A stretch of 64,000 bases of DNA from JAKFEE01 sp036675815 (GTDB lineage: Bacteria; Pseudomonadota; Alphaproteobacteria; Rhodospirillales; Magnetospirillaceae): positions 1 through 64,000 of the forward strand of contig JAKFEE010000033.1 in NCBI GenBank assembly GCA_036675815.1, given 5' to 3'. The notes under the pieces are model-generated. The model was not told where the DNA came from and did no database searches. It worked only from the letters and a program-made list of their open reading frames with translations. Below, piece by piece: positions 30,347 through 38,671 of the stretch; positions within the stretch are counted from its first letter, which is position 1; every line of letters starts with the position of its first letter. A program made the position numbers and the translations under genes.

Positions 30347-31531
30347 ATGAGCAGGAAATCAGATTGGCGCCCGCAGACCCGGCTGGTCCGCGGCGGTTTG
30401 GCACGCAGCGGTTTCAACGAGACCAGCGAGGCGCTGTTCCTCACCGCCGGCTACGTCTACGGCTCGGCGGAGGAGGCGCAGGAGAGCTTCGACGGCACGC
30501 GTGACCGCTTCGTCTATTCGCGCTTTCGCAATCCGACGGTCAGCATGTTCGAGGAGCGTCTGGCCCTGATCGAGGGCGCCGAGTTGTGCCGGGCGACCGC
30601 CAGCGGCATGGCGGCGGTGCATGCCGCCCTGGTCGCGCAGGTCAAGGCCGGCGACCATGTCGTCGCCTCGAAGGCATTGTTCGGCTCGTGCTACTGGATC
30701 ATCGCCGACCTGCTGCCGCGTTTCGGCGTCGAAACGACGCTCGTCGACGGCACCGACCTCGACGCCTGGAAGGTGGCGCTATCGCGCCCGACGGCCTGCG
30801 TGTTCCTGGAAACGCCATCCAATCCGACGCTCGAGATCGTCGACATCGCCGCCGTCGCCGAATTGGCACACGCGGCCGGGGCGCGGCTGGTGGTCGACAA
30901 CGTGTTCGCCACGCCGTTGCTGCAAAGCCCGCTGGCCCTCGGTGCCGACGTCGTCGTCTATTCGACCACCAAGCACATCGACGGGCAGGGGCGCTGCCTG
31001 GGTGGCGCCGTGCTGGGCGACGCCACCTTCATCAATGACGTCCTGGGACCCTATCTGCGCCACACCGGCCCGTGCCTCAGCCCGTTCAACGCCTGGCTGC
31101 TGGTCAAGGGGCTGGAGACGCTGGCGCTGCGCATGGACCGCCACAACGCCAACGCTGTGGCCGTGGCCGAGGCGCTGTCGGCGCTGCCGGGGGTCAGCCG
31201 TGTGCTTTACCCGACGCTTCCCAGCCATCCGCAGTACGCGCTGGCCAAGCGCCAGATGAGCGGCGGCGGCGGCGTCATCACCTTCGAACTGGCGGGCGGC
31301 CGGGCCGAGGCCTATCGCTTGCTCAATGGCCTGCGCCTGATCGACATCTCGAACAATCTGGGCGACACCAAGAGCCTGATCTGCCATCCGTGGACGACGA
31401 CCCATCAGCGCCTGACGACCGAGGAGAAGCTGGGCCAGGGCATCAGCGAAGGCATGCTGCGCCTGTCGGTCGGCCTAGAGGATGTTGCCGACATCATCGA
31501 CGACTTGGGCGCCGCCCTTTCCAGTCACTGA
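30347..31531 (+). CDS. metZ: O-succinylhomoserine sulfhydrylase
   Basis: The 394-aa PLP enzyme of the Cys/Met metabolism family makes homocysteine from O-succinylhomoserine and sulfide. VVYSTTKHIDGQGRCLGG holds the PLP lysine; YSRFRNPTVSMFEERLALIE and LSVGLEDVADIIDDL are family marks. I chose the ATG at 30347 (MSRKSDWRP), with GGAGG four bases before it. The SAM-II riboswitch and terminator upstream indicate repression by SAM. A related O-acetylhomoserine activity is possible, but MetZ fits best. Confidence 0.94.
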   Translation: MSRKSDWRPQTRLVRGGLARSGFNETSEALFLTAGYVYGSAEEAQESFDGTRDRFVYSRFRNPTVSMFEERLALIEGAELCRATASGMAAVHAALVAQVKAGDHVVASKALFGSCYWIIADLLPRFGVETTLVDGTDLDAWKVALSRPTACVFLETPSNPTLEIVDIAAVAELAHAAGARLVVDNVFATPLLQSPLALGADVVVYSTTKHIDGQGRCLGGAVLGDATFINDVLGPYLRHTGPCLSPFNAWLLVKGLETLALRMDRHNANAVAVAEALSALPGVSRVLYPTLPSHPQYALAKRQMSGGGGVITFELAGGRAEAYRLLNGLRLIDISNNLGDTKSLICHPWTTTHQRLTTEEKLGQGISEGMLRLSVGLEDVADIIDDLGAALSSH

Positions 31532-31539
31532 AAGGTCAC

Positions 31540-31565
31540 GGGGAGGCCGCTGGACAAACCTCCCC
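31540..31565 (+). terminator. Hairpin downstream of metZ
   Basis: GGGGAGG and CCTCCCC form a seven-pair stem with a 12-base loop just after the metZ stop. No U-run follows directly; TGTTAAA comes about 15 bases later. It could end the metZ transcript before the OmpA-type gene. Confidence 0.4.
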
Positions 31566-31612
31566 TGAGACCGTCCTTGTTAAACCAACTTTTGGTGAAC
31601 AGGGGCCATACA

Positions 31613-32461
31613 ATGAGACTATCCAGAATCGTGCTCGGTGGCATCGCACTGTCGGCGCTGGTGGGGTGCACCGGGCCGCTGGAGACGCTACGTCAGACGC
31701 GCCCCGGCGCGGGTGACGGCTTCTCCCAGGCCTTGGCCGACGGCTACTTCGCCTTCGCCGATTCCGAGGCCCAACAATACGACTGGATCGATTCCCGCCA
31801 CTTCGCTCAGAAGGGGCTTGCCGCCTCCAAGGGTGAGGCGGTTGTGCCCGAGGAACCGCAAGAGTGGGACGCCGATGCGATTCCCAGCCAGGATCCGGCT
31901 GCGGCACGGGCGCGCCTGATGGCGGCGCTGGACGCCGGCGGCCGCACCCGTAATCCGAACACGGCTGCTCGGGCCCAAGTCAATTACGACTGCTGGTTGG
32001 AGCAGCTTGAAGAGGGCTGGCAGACCGATCACATCGCCGCCTGCCACGACCGTTTCGAGAAGGCCTTGGCCGCACTGGAGGGAGGCAGGCCAGCCGCGAT
32101 GCCGGTTGCCGCCCCCGCGCCCGCGGCCAACACCGATCGCTATCAGGTCTATTTCGATTTCGCCTCGGCCGAACTGACGCCAGTGGCTCTGGACATCGTC
32201 GAAGAGGTGGCCAATGCCGCCGTTACGGCAAAGGCGACCAAGGTGGTCATCCTGGGCCATGCCGACCGTTCGGGCAGCGCCGAGACCAATCTGGCCCTGT
32301 CGGCGAAGCGGGCCGGCGCGGTAAAGCGGGCGCTGGTGCGCTTCGGCCTTGGCGCCGAGCGCGTCGACACCCTGGGGCTGGGTGAGGCCGAGCCGCTGGT
32401 AGCGACGCCGGACGGGGCACGCGAGCCGCAGAACCGTCGGGCCGTGATCCGCTTCGAATAG
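31613..32461 (+). CDS. OmpA-family lipoprotein
   Basis: The 282-aa protein has a lipobox (SALVGC, lipid on Cys19), a middle region with a cysteine motif (Cys127-Trp and Cys144-His), an alanine/proline linker, and an OmpA C-terminal domain from about residue 180. That domain begins VYFDFASAELTPVA and has the peptidoglycan-binding GHADRSGSAETNLALSAKRA. It likely anchors the outer membrane to peptidoglycan. I chose the ATG at 31613, with AGGGG eight bases upstream. The region of about residues 100-157 is homologous to the small secreted protein encoded next. Confidence 0.88.
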   Translation: MRLSRIVLGGIALSALVGCTGPLETLRQTRPGAGDGFSQALADGYFAFADSEAQQYDWIDSRHFAQKGLAASKGEAVVPEEPQEWDADAIPSQDPAAARARLMAALDAGGRTRNPNTAARAQVNYDCWLEQLEEGWQTDHIAACHDRFEKALAALEGGRPAAMPVAAPAPAANTDRYQVYFDFASAELTPVALDIVEEVANAAVTAKATKVVILGHADRSGSAETNLALSAKRAGAVKRALVRFGLGAERVDTLGLGEAEPLVATPDGAREPQNRRAVIRFE

Positions 32462-32520
32462 GCGCCACCTTGTTGCCGCAATGGCATCACCGCCGGGCCA
32501 CAGTCCGGGGCTAATGTCCT

Positions 32521-32547
32521 CTCCACGGCCGAGGGTCGGCCGTGGAG
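32521..32547 (+). promoter_or_regulatory. Hairpin covering the Shine-Dalgarno of the next gene
   Basis: CTCCACGGCCGA pairs perfectly with TCGGCCGTGGAG over a GGG loop, a 12-pair stem. The GGAG-type ribosome site of the gene at 32555 (32544-32547) lies at the end of the 3' arm, seven bases before the ATG. No U-run follows, so a translational control element is likelier than a terminator. Confidence 0.55.
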
Positions 32548-32554
32548 ACGGACC

Positions 32555-32869
32555 ATGAAGCATGTTCTTGCGGCCTTGATTGTGTTGGCAGGCGGCGCGA
32601 CCGCCCAGGCCACCGAGCCACTGCCCAGCGAAGATTTGGGTGAGATGGCGGCCGGCCGGCTGCGCCTGGAAAGTCTGCTCAGCGAAGGAGCGCGCCAGGC
32701 CGCGCCGGCCGCCATGGCGCGTGCCGAGGACAGCTTCGCCTGCTGGATCACCGGCCCCGAGTACGATGATTCCGGCTCGATGCGCTGCCACGACGAATTC
32801 CTTGCCGCGATCGGCCGGGTGGAGCAGTCGCTGGCCATGCCACGACGATCGCTGGTCGCGGCGCACTGA
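32555..32869 (+). CDS. Small secreted protein related to the adjacent OmpA lipoprotein
   Basis: The 104-aa protein has a signal peptide (HVLAALIVLAGGATAQA) and a mature part with Cys63-Trp and Cys78-His. Its segment from RLRLESLLSEG through CHDEFLAAIGRVE aligns with the middle of the OmpA-type lipoprotein upstream, without gaps over the first 24 residues. The two cysteines may form a periplasmic disulfide. Function unknown. The ribosome site is embedded in a stable hairpin. Confidence 0.72.
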   Translation: MKHVLAALIVLAGGATAQATEPLPSEDLGEMAAGRLRLESLLSEGARQAAPAAMARAEDSFACWITGPEYDDSGSMRCHDEFLAAIGRVEQSLAMPRRSLVAAH

Positions 32870-32977
32870 GTGCCGGGCTGGGCTGCGCGATCCTAGACAA
32901 ACGGCCGCGCCGGATTAATATGTCCTTCACCCCACATCACGTACGGAACCGGGTTGGCCAAACTCGCAGGATCCGCC

Positions 32978-33370
32978 ATGTATACGCGAACCACCCATGA
33001 TATCACCGTCACGGTGAACCCAGTCTACCTCGACGACCAGTCCTCCCCCGGTGACCACCACTTCGTCTGGGCCTATCGGGTGCGCATCGAGAATCATGGC
33101 GGCCGTGCCGTGCAACTGCTGCGGCGCCACTGGAAGATCACCGATGCCATGGGCCGCATGCAGGAGGTGCAGGGCTCGGGCGTGGTCGGCGAGCAGCCGG
33201 TGCTGCAGCCGGGCGATTCCTACGAATATACCAGCGGCACGCCTTTGCCGACGCCTTCGGGAATCATGGTCGGGCGCTATCAGATGGAAACCGAAGGGGG
33301 CGACAAGTTCGACGTCGACATCCCGGCATTCTCCCTCGACAGCCCGCACGAGACCATTCGCTACAACTGA
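32978..33370 (+). CDS. apaG: ApaG protein (Co2+/Mg2+ efflux-associated)
   Basis: The 130-aa protein is a full-length ApaG, a fibronectin-type beta fold. It shows VWAYRVRIENHGGRAVQLL, HWKITDAMGRMQEVQGSGVVG and the end GRYQMETEGGDKFDVDIPAF (each about 20 residues). Its function is not settled; it has been linked to cation efflux and diadenosine polyphosphates. I chose the ATG at 32978 (MYTRTTHDITVTV). It stands alone between the secreted protein and folE. Confidence 0.93.
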   Translation: MYTRTTHDITVTVNPVYLDDQSSPGDHHFVWAYRVRIENHGGRAVQLLRRHWKITDAMGRMQEVQGSGVVGEQPVLQPGDSYEYTSGTPLPTPSGIMVGRYQMETEGGDKFDVDIPAFSLDSPHETIRYN

Positions 33371-33471
33371 GTATGTTCGCCGCCCCTTGTGGCGAGGGCT
33401 GGCATAGCCAACATGTCGGGCCGAGCGCCCAATGGTTGCTCGACACAGCCCATTCGCGAGAGGAGAGGTTG

Positions 33472-34095
33472 GTGACCGTACAGCCCAAGACCCCCTTGGC
33501 CCAGGCCAGACCCAGCCGAGAGGAGGCCGAGGAGGCGATTCGCACGCTGATCCGCTGGGCCGGCGATGATCCGACGCGCGAAGGCCTGGTCGATACGCCA
33601 ACCCGCGTCGTCCGCGCCTACGATGAATTCTTCCAGGGCTACGGCCAGGATCCCGAGGAGTTGCTGCGGCGCACCTTCGAGCAGGTCGATGGCTATGACG
33701 AGATGGTGGTGCTGCGCGACATCCGCTTCGAGTCGCATTGCGAGCATCACATGGTGCCGATCATCGGCAAGGCGCATGTCGGCTATCTGCCGGCACATCG
33801 TGTCGTCGGCATCAGCAAGCTTGCGCGCATCGTCGAACTCTACGCCAAGCGCCTGCAGATCCAGGAGAAGATGACGGCGCAGATCGCCAACGCCATCAAC
33901 GACGTTCTCCAGCCGAAGGGTGTGGCCGTGGTGATCGAGGCGGCGCATCAATGCATGACGACGCGCGGCGTCCATAAGCCGGGCGTCAGCATGATCACCA
34001 GCCGCATGCTCGGGGCATTCCGCGACGAGGACAAGACACGGCGCGAATTCATGGCCCTGATCAGCAGCCCGCCCAGCGGTCTCACCAACGTCTGA
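33472..34095 (+). CDS. folE: GTP cyclohydrolase I
   Basis: The 207-aa enzyme opens GTP to 7,8-dihydroneopterin triphosphate, the first step of folate synthesis. The zinc and catalytic motif FESHCEHHMVPIIGKAHVGY and the C-terminal EAAHQCMTTRGVHKPG are complete, so it is the zinc-dependent FolE1 type. I chose the GTG at 33472 behind AGGAGAGG; the frame is open to 33373 without a ribosome site. Confidence 0.96.
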   Translation: MTVQPKTPLAQARPSREEAEEAIRTLIRWAGDDPTREGLVDTPTRVVRAYDEFFQGYGQDPEELLRRTFEQVDGYDEMVVLRDIRFESHCEHHMVPIIGKAHVGYLPAHRVVGISKLARIVELYAKRLQIQEKMTAQIANAINDVLQPKGVAVVIEAAHQCMTTRGVHKPGVSMITSRMLGAFRDEDKTRREFMALISSPPSGLTNV

Positions 34096-34182
34096 GGCGT
34101 TCGCGCGCGACCCTTATCCAAAGGAACTGGACAGCCGCGGCAACCTCGCCAATAGTCGCCCCGACTTGGGGGAGTTGCGGGC

Positions 34183-35634
34183 TTGGTGGACATTCGGCCG
34201 GTCCTGTACGTCAACGGCTTGCTGCTACTCGCACTGGCGGTGGCAATGCTGTTTCCGGCCGCCTTGGAATACGCTGGCGGCCATGCCGATGCCGCCACCT
34301 TTGTCGCCTCGGCCCTGGTCAGCGGCTTTGGCGGGCTGATCCTGGCCTTTGGCAACCGTCCCAGTGCGCGGCTGGTGCTCACCACCCGTCAGGCATTCCT
34401 GATCACCACCTCGGCCTGGGTCGTCGCCGCCGCCTCGGCCGCGCTGCCCTTTGCCTTTTCCTCGCTCGACCTCACTTACACCGACAGCTATTTCGAGGCG
34501 ATGTCGGGGCTGACCACCACGGGCGCCACCGTGATCGTCGGCCTCGATACGGTCGGACCCGGGATCTTGTTGTGGCGCGCCCTGCTGCACTGGCTGGGCG
34601 GCATCGGCATCATCGTCGTGGCGGTGGCGGTGCTGCCGATCCTGCGCATCGGCGGCATGCAACTGTTCCGCATGGAGTCCTCGGAAAAATCCGAGAAGGT
34701 GCGCCCACGGGTGTCGCAGATCGCCGCCGGCATCGGCACGGCCTACGTCGTGCTCACCGTCGTCTGTGCCTTGGCCCTGTGGGCGGCGGGCATGACGTGG
34801 TTCGAGGCCATCTGTCACGCCTTGTCGACGCTATCGACCGGCGGTTTCTCCACCTCCGACGCCTCGATCGGCCACTTCGGCAGCCCGCTCATCGAATGGA
34901 TCATCACGTTTTTCATGATGGTGGGCGGGGGTACCTTCGTCCTCTACATCACGCCCTGGCGCTACCGCCGTTGGGCCCTCCTGCACGACAGCCAGATCCG
35001 CTGGTTTGTGGCCTTTCTGGCCTTCTTTTCGTTGTGGCTGGCGTTCTGGCAATGGGCGGTCAACGACGCCACGCCGCATGATGCCTTGCGTCAAGCGACG
35101 TTCAGCGTCGTCTCGGTCGTGACCACCACCGGTTTCGCCACGACCGACTACTCGGCCTGGGGCGGCTTCGCCCAGACCGTATTCTTCGTGCTCACCTTCA
35201 TCGGCGGCTGCACAGGCTCGACGTCGGGCGGAATCAAGATCTTCCGCTGGGAGGTGCTGTTCCAGATAGCGCGGACACACGTGAAGCGTCTGCTGCATCC
35301 CCACGGCATCTTCGTCATCGACTTCAACCGGCAGCGCGTCTCCGATGCGGTCGTGCGCTCGGTGTTGGGGTTCATGGTGCTCTATTTCTTCGCCTTCGCC
35401 CTGCTGTCGATCGCCCTGACCGCGCTCGGTCTCGACGCGGTGACCAGCATCACCGGCGCCGCCACCGCACTGAGCAACGTCGGCCCCGGCCTTGGCGACC
35501 TCATCGGGCCGGCGGGCAATTTCAAGGCACTGCCCGACTCCGCCAAATGGCTGCTGTCCTTCGGCATGCTGCTGGGCCGCCTGGAGATCTTCACGGTGCT
35601 CGTCCTGTTCATGCCGGTCTTCTGGAGGCCGTAA
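34183..35634 (+). CDS. trkH: TrkH-type potassium uptake protein, first of a tandem pair
   Basis: The 483-aa membrane protein has the four selectivity-filter segments of the Trk/Ktr/HKT family: SGLTTTGATVI, STGGFSTSD, TTGFATTDYS and NVGPGLGD. TrkH forms the K+ channel, gated by cytosolic TrkA, which is not in the window. The start is TTG 34183 or GTG 34186, with GGGGAG about 10 bases upstream. The stop directly abuts the ATG of a second trkH. Confidence 0.93.
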   Translation: MVDIRPVLYVNGLLLLALAVAMLFPAALEYAGGHADAATFVASALVSGFGGLILAFGNRPSARLVLTTRQAFLITTSAWVVAAASAALPFAFSSLDLTYTDSYFEAMSGLTTTGATVIVGLDTVGPGILLWRALLHWLGGIGIIVVAVAVLPILRIGGMQLFRMESSEKSEKVRPRVSQIAAGIGTAYVVLTVVCALALWAAGMTWFEAICHALSTLSTGGFSTSDASIGHFGSPLIEWIITFFMMVGGGTFVLYITPWRYRRWALLHDSQIRWFVAFLAFFSLWLAFWQWAVNDATPHDALRQATFSVVSVVTTTGFATTDYSAWGGFAQTVFFVLTFIGGCTGSTSGGIKIFRWEVLFQIARTHVKRLLHPHGIFVIDFNRQRVSDAVVRSVLGFMVLYFFAFALLSIALTALGLDAVTSITGAATALSNVGPGLGDLIGPAGNFKALPDSAKWLLSFGMLLGRLEIFTVLVLFMPVFWRP

Positions 35635-37095
35635 ATGCGCGAGCCTACCCTGGACCTCCGCCCGATCTTTCTCGTCATCGGCCTGCTGTTGTCGACGCTG
35701 GCCTTGGCGATGCTGTTGCCGGCGATGGTGGATCTCACCGCGCGCAACCCCGATTGGCAGGTGTTCGCCGCTGCCGCCGCGGTCAGCCTGTTCGTCGGGC
35801 TTGCCACCCTCCTTGCCAGTCGCACCGGGCCAATGCGGCTCTCGCTGCGGCAGTCGTTTCTGCTGACGGCGCTGGCATGGGTGGGCGCCGCGGCGGTGGG
35901 CAGCCTGCCCTTCGCCTTCTCTACCCTCGACCTCAGCGCCACCGACGCGTTTTTCGAGGCGATGTCGGGCATCACCACCACCGGCGCGACCATTATCGCC
36001 GATCTCGAAACGGCGCCGCCCGGCATCCTGCTGTGGCGGGCCATCCTGCAATGGCTCGGCGGCATCGGGGCGATCGCCATGGCGGTCGCCGTATTACCCG
36101 CCCTCAAGATCGGCGGCATGGAGATGTTTCGGCTCGAGGGGCCGGAAACCGCGGAACGCGTGATGCCGCGCGCGGCCGGCGTCGTCAGTGCCATCATCTT
36201 CGTCTATCTTGGGGTCACGGTCGCGCTGGCTCTGTTGCTGCGGCTACAGGGCATGACCTTCATCGAGGCCGTGGTCCATGCCATGAGCACGATCTCGACG
36301 GGCGGCTACTCGACCACCAATGCCTCCCTGGCCGCCTTCGACAGCGTCACCATTCAGCTGACGGTGCTGGTTGGCATGGTGGTAGGCGGCATGCCGTTCG
36401 TGCTGCTGCTGGCCTTGTTCAGGGGCGGTTTCCAAACCGTGCGTCGTGATGCGCAGCTGCGATGGTATCTGGGATTCATCGTGGCGTCGGGGGCCGCCAT
36501 CTCCGCGTGGCTGTGGCTGTCGCGCGGGCTGGGTGCGCCGGCGGCCCTGCATCACGGCTTCTTTACCGCGGCCTCGGTGATGACCGGGACGGGCTTTCAC
36601 ACCGTCGATTACGGCAATTGGTCCGGGCTGCCGATGGCCATCCTGTTCTTCTTGATGTTCGTCGGCGGTTGTGCCGGATCGACCTCGGCCGGGATCAAGG
36701 TGTTCCGCCTGCAGGTGCTGTTGGCCAACGCCCGGGTTCAGGCGGTGCGCCTGCTTTCACCCAACACCGTGGCCATTCCCTACTACAACCGTCGCCCCGT
36801 CCCCGAGGCGGTGGCCGATTCGGTGATGGGATTCCTGTTCGTCTATGCGCTGGCTTTTGCCGTGCTCGCCATGCTGCTCGGCTTGCTCGGCCTGGATTTC
36901 GTGACGGCGCTGTCCAGCGCCGCCGCGGCGCTGGGCAACGTCGGCCCCGGCTTCGGCGATATCGTCGGACCCGGCAACGCCTACGCGGAGCTGCCGGATT
37001 TGGCGAAGTGGCTATTGGCCGCCGGCATGCTGCTCGGCCGCCTCGAGATGTTTATCGTGCTGGTGCTGTTTGCCCCGACCTTCTGGCGGTCGTGA
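35635..37095 (+). CDS. trkH: TrkH-type potassium uptake protein, second of a tandem pair
   Basis: This 486-aa paralogue of the preceding gene has filter segments SGITTTGATII, STGGYSTTN, GTGFHTVDYG and NVGPGFGD. It differs in the third loop (HTV instead of ATT) and in many helices, so it is an old duplication. No base separates the two genes, which implies co-translation. It may form homodimers or mixed dimers with its neighbour. It is convergent with a lipoprotein gene three bases away. Confidence 0.93.
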   Translation: MREPTLDLRPIFLVIGLLLSTLALAMLLPAMVDLTARNPDWQVFAAAAAVSLFVGLATLLASRTGPMRLSLRQSFLLTALAWVGAAAVGSLPFAFSTLDLSATDAFFEAMSGITTTGATIIADLETAPPGILLWRAILQWLGGIGAIAMAVAVLPALKIGGMEMFRLEGPETAERVMPRAAGVVSAIIFVYLGVTVALALLLRLQGMTFIEAVVHAMSTISTGGYSTTNASLAAFDSVTIQLTVLVGMVVGGMPFVLLLALFRGGFQTVRRDAQLRWYLGFIVASGAAISAWLWLSRGLGAPAALHHGFFTAASVMTGTGFHTVDYGNWSGLPMAILFFLMFVGGCAGSTSAGIKVFRLQVLLANARVQAVRLLSPNTVAIPYYNRRPVPEAVADSVMGFLFVYALAFAVLAMLLGLLGLDFVTALSSAAAALGNVGPGFGDIVGPGNAYAELPDLAKWLLAAGMLLGRLEMFIVLVLFAPTFWRS

Positions 37096-37098
37096 CGT

Positions 37099-37692
37099 TC
37101 AGCGCACGATATACTCGTTGAAGTACTGCGGGATCAGCGAATCCAGCTGTGCGCTCAGATCCTTCATCATGTCGTCGACCAAGTCGAACCAGATGCGGTC
37201 CCGCTGATTGAGGGTGATGCCTTCGGTGACCGTGCGCGAACGCTGCGTGCGTGCCACGATCTCGTTCTTCGGCATGTTGCGCTCGTCCAGGGCCTGGAGC
37301 ACCAGTTCGACGTTGGCATCGTAGCGCTGCGCCTGTTCCGACTTGAACAGGCCGCCGATGCCGCGGTCGACCTGCAGCGGCACTTCGACCACACGGGCAT
37401 CACGGATGACCACGCGCACGGCACCGGTGGTGCCCACCGGCCGCAGCCGGTCCTGCGCCCACCGCTTGATCGCCGCCTCGGGTGAGACCGGCATGACATG
37501 CTCGACGTGGGGATCCCGCATCGGCGACTGATATTCGCTGGCGATTTCGACGCGGCCGACGTTGAGCCGGTAGGGCGCGAGATGGCTGTAGCTCAACTGC
37601 GGCAGCTTTTGTTCCGGCGACGGCACTTCGCAGCCGGCAAGCGCCAACGCCAGAAGCGCCGCGAGGGTGGCACCAAGTTTGCGGCTCGTCAT
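37099..37692 (-). CDS. Conserved hypothetical lipoprotein
   Basis: The 197-aa protein has a lipoprotein signal (LLALALAGC, Cys21). The mature part contains LNVGRVEIASEYQSP, AIKRWAQDRLRPVG and EGITLNQRDRIWFDLVDDMM. It looks like a conserved alphaproteobacterial lipoprotein of unknown function, with a probable alpha/beta domain. It lies 60 bases after hslO starts its own transcript in reverse order (hslO, argF and argD are upstream on the same strand), so it may be the last gene of that run. Confidence 0.75.
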   Translation of the reverse strand: MTSRKLGATLAALLALALAGCEVPSPEQKLPQLSYSHLAPYRLNVGRVEIASEYQSPMRDPHVEHVMPVSPEAAIKRWAQDRLRPVGTTGAVRVVIRDARVVEVPLQVDRGIGGLFKSEQAQRYDANVELVLQALDERNMPKNEIVARTQRSRTVTEGITLNQRDRIWFDLVDDMMKDLSAQLDSLIPQYFNEYIVR

Positions 37693-37752
37693 GATGAGGC
37701 GTTCCGTCGGTTGTTGCGAGGCGGCTGCATTATCGCCCGCCCCGACAACCCG

Positions 37753-38649
37753 TCAAGACGCGTAGAGCCGATCGAGATCCGCCTCGTCGAAGCCGTAGGA
37801 GGCGTGGCAGAATTCGCAGCTCACCACGACGCGCCCGTGCTCGTCGCGCAGATCTTCGATTTCGGCACGCGGGAACGAGCGCAAGGTCGTCTCGACGCGC
37901 TCCTGCGAGCAGCGGCACCGCGCGTTCAGCGCCTTGGCATCGAGCAGCTTCAGTTGGTCGTCGTGATAGAGCCGGAACAGCAGCCGCTCGGGAGCGAGGC
38001 CCGTGTCCAGCAATTCATCGGCGCGGGTGCTGGCCAGCAGGATCACCGCGCGCCGCCACGCCTCGTCGGCCTCGTCGTTGTCGCGCACCGGCGCGCCGGT
38101 GCCCAGCGGCATACGCTGCAGAATCAGGCAGCCGGCCCGCCAGCCATGCCCGTCCCGCGGCTCCTGCGCCGCCAGCATGATGGCGCTGGCAATCTGCTCG
38201 GAATGGCGGAAGTAGTTCTGCGCGCATTCGCCCAGGGTCGCGCCATCGAGCTCGACGATGCCCTGGTAGCGATCGGTATCCGGCCCCTGGTCGACGGTGA
38301 AGGCGAGATGGCCTTGCCCGAGGAGGTGCGGCACCGTCGGATCGGCCTCGGCCTCGGCCAGGCGCGGCTCGTCGTAGCGGGCATAGCCGCGGATGTTGCC
38401 CTCCGACGTCACGTCCGCCACGACCAGCGACACCGGGCCGTCGCCTTGCACCTGCAGCGTGAACACCCCGGTGTATTTGAGGCCGCCGGCCAGGCCGGCC
38501 GCCAGCGCCATCGTCTCGCCGAGCAGCTGGGCCACCAGCGGCGGGTAATGGCCGAGGATGTGCGCGAATCCCGGTCCAAGCCGGGTCAGCCGGCCACGGG
38601 CCGCGCCCGAATCGATCAGGAACGATAGCTGGATGTCTTGGGAGGTCAC
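37753..38649 (-). CDS. hslO: Redox-regulated chaperone Hsp33
   Basis: The 298-aa protein holds unfolding proteins during oxidative stress. Its C-terminal zinc switch is complete: CRCS and CEFC give the CxC/CxxC pairs. The N-terminal SFLIDSGAARGRLTRLG and GLKYTGVFTLQVQGDGPVS are typical. I chose the GTG at 38649 (VTSQDIQLSF), where the family starts. It follows argF after 22 bases, the usual alphaproteobacterial order argD-argF-hslO. Confidence 0.95.
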   Translation of the reverse strand: MTSQDIQLSFLIDSGAARGRLTRLGPGFAHILGHYPPLVAQLLGETMALAAGLAGGLKYTGVFTLQVQGDGPVSLVVADVTSEGNIRGYARYDEPRLAEAEADPTVPHLLGQGHLAFTVDQGPDTDRYQGIVELDGATLGECAQNYFRHSEQIASAIMLAAQEPRDGHGWRAGCLILQRMPLGTGAPVRDNDEADEAWRRAVILLASTRADELLDTGLAPERLLFRLYHDDQLKLLDAKALNARCRCSQERVETTLRSFPRAEIEDLRDEHGRVVVSCEFCHASYGFDEADLDRLYAS

Positions 38650-38671
38650 TTGGCGGGCGGTACGGGAAAAA

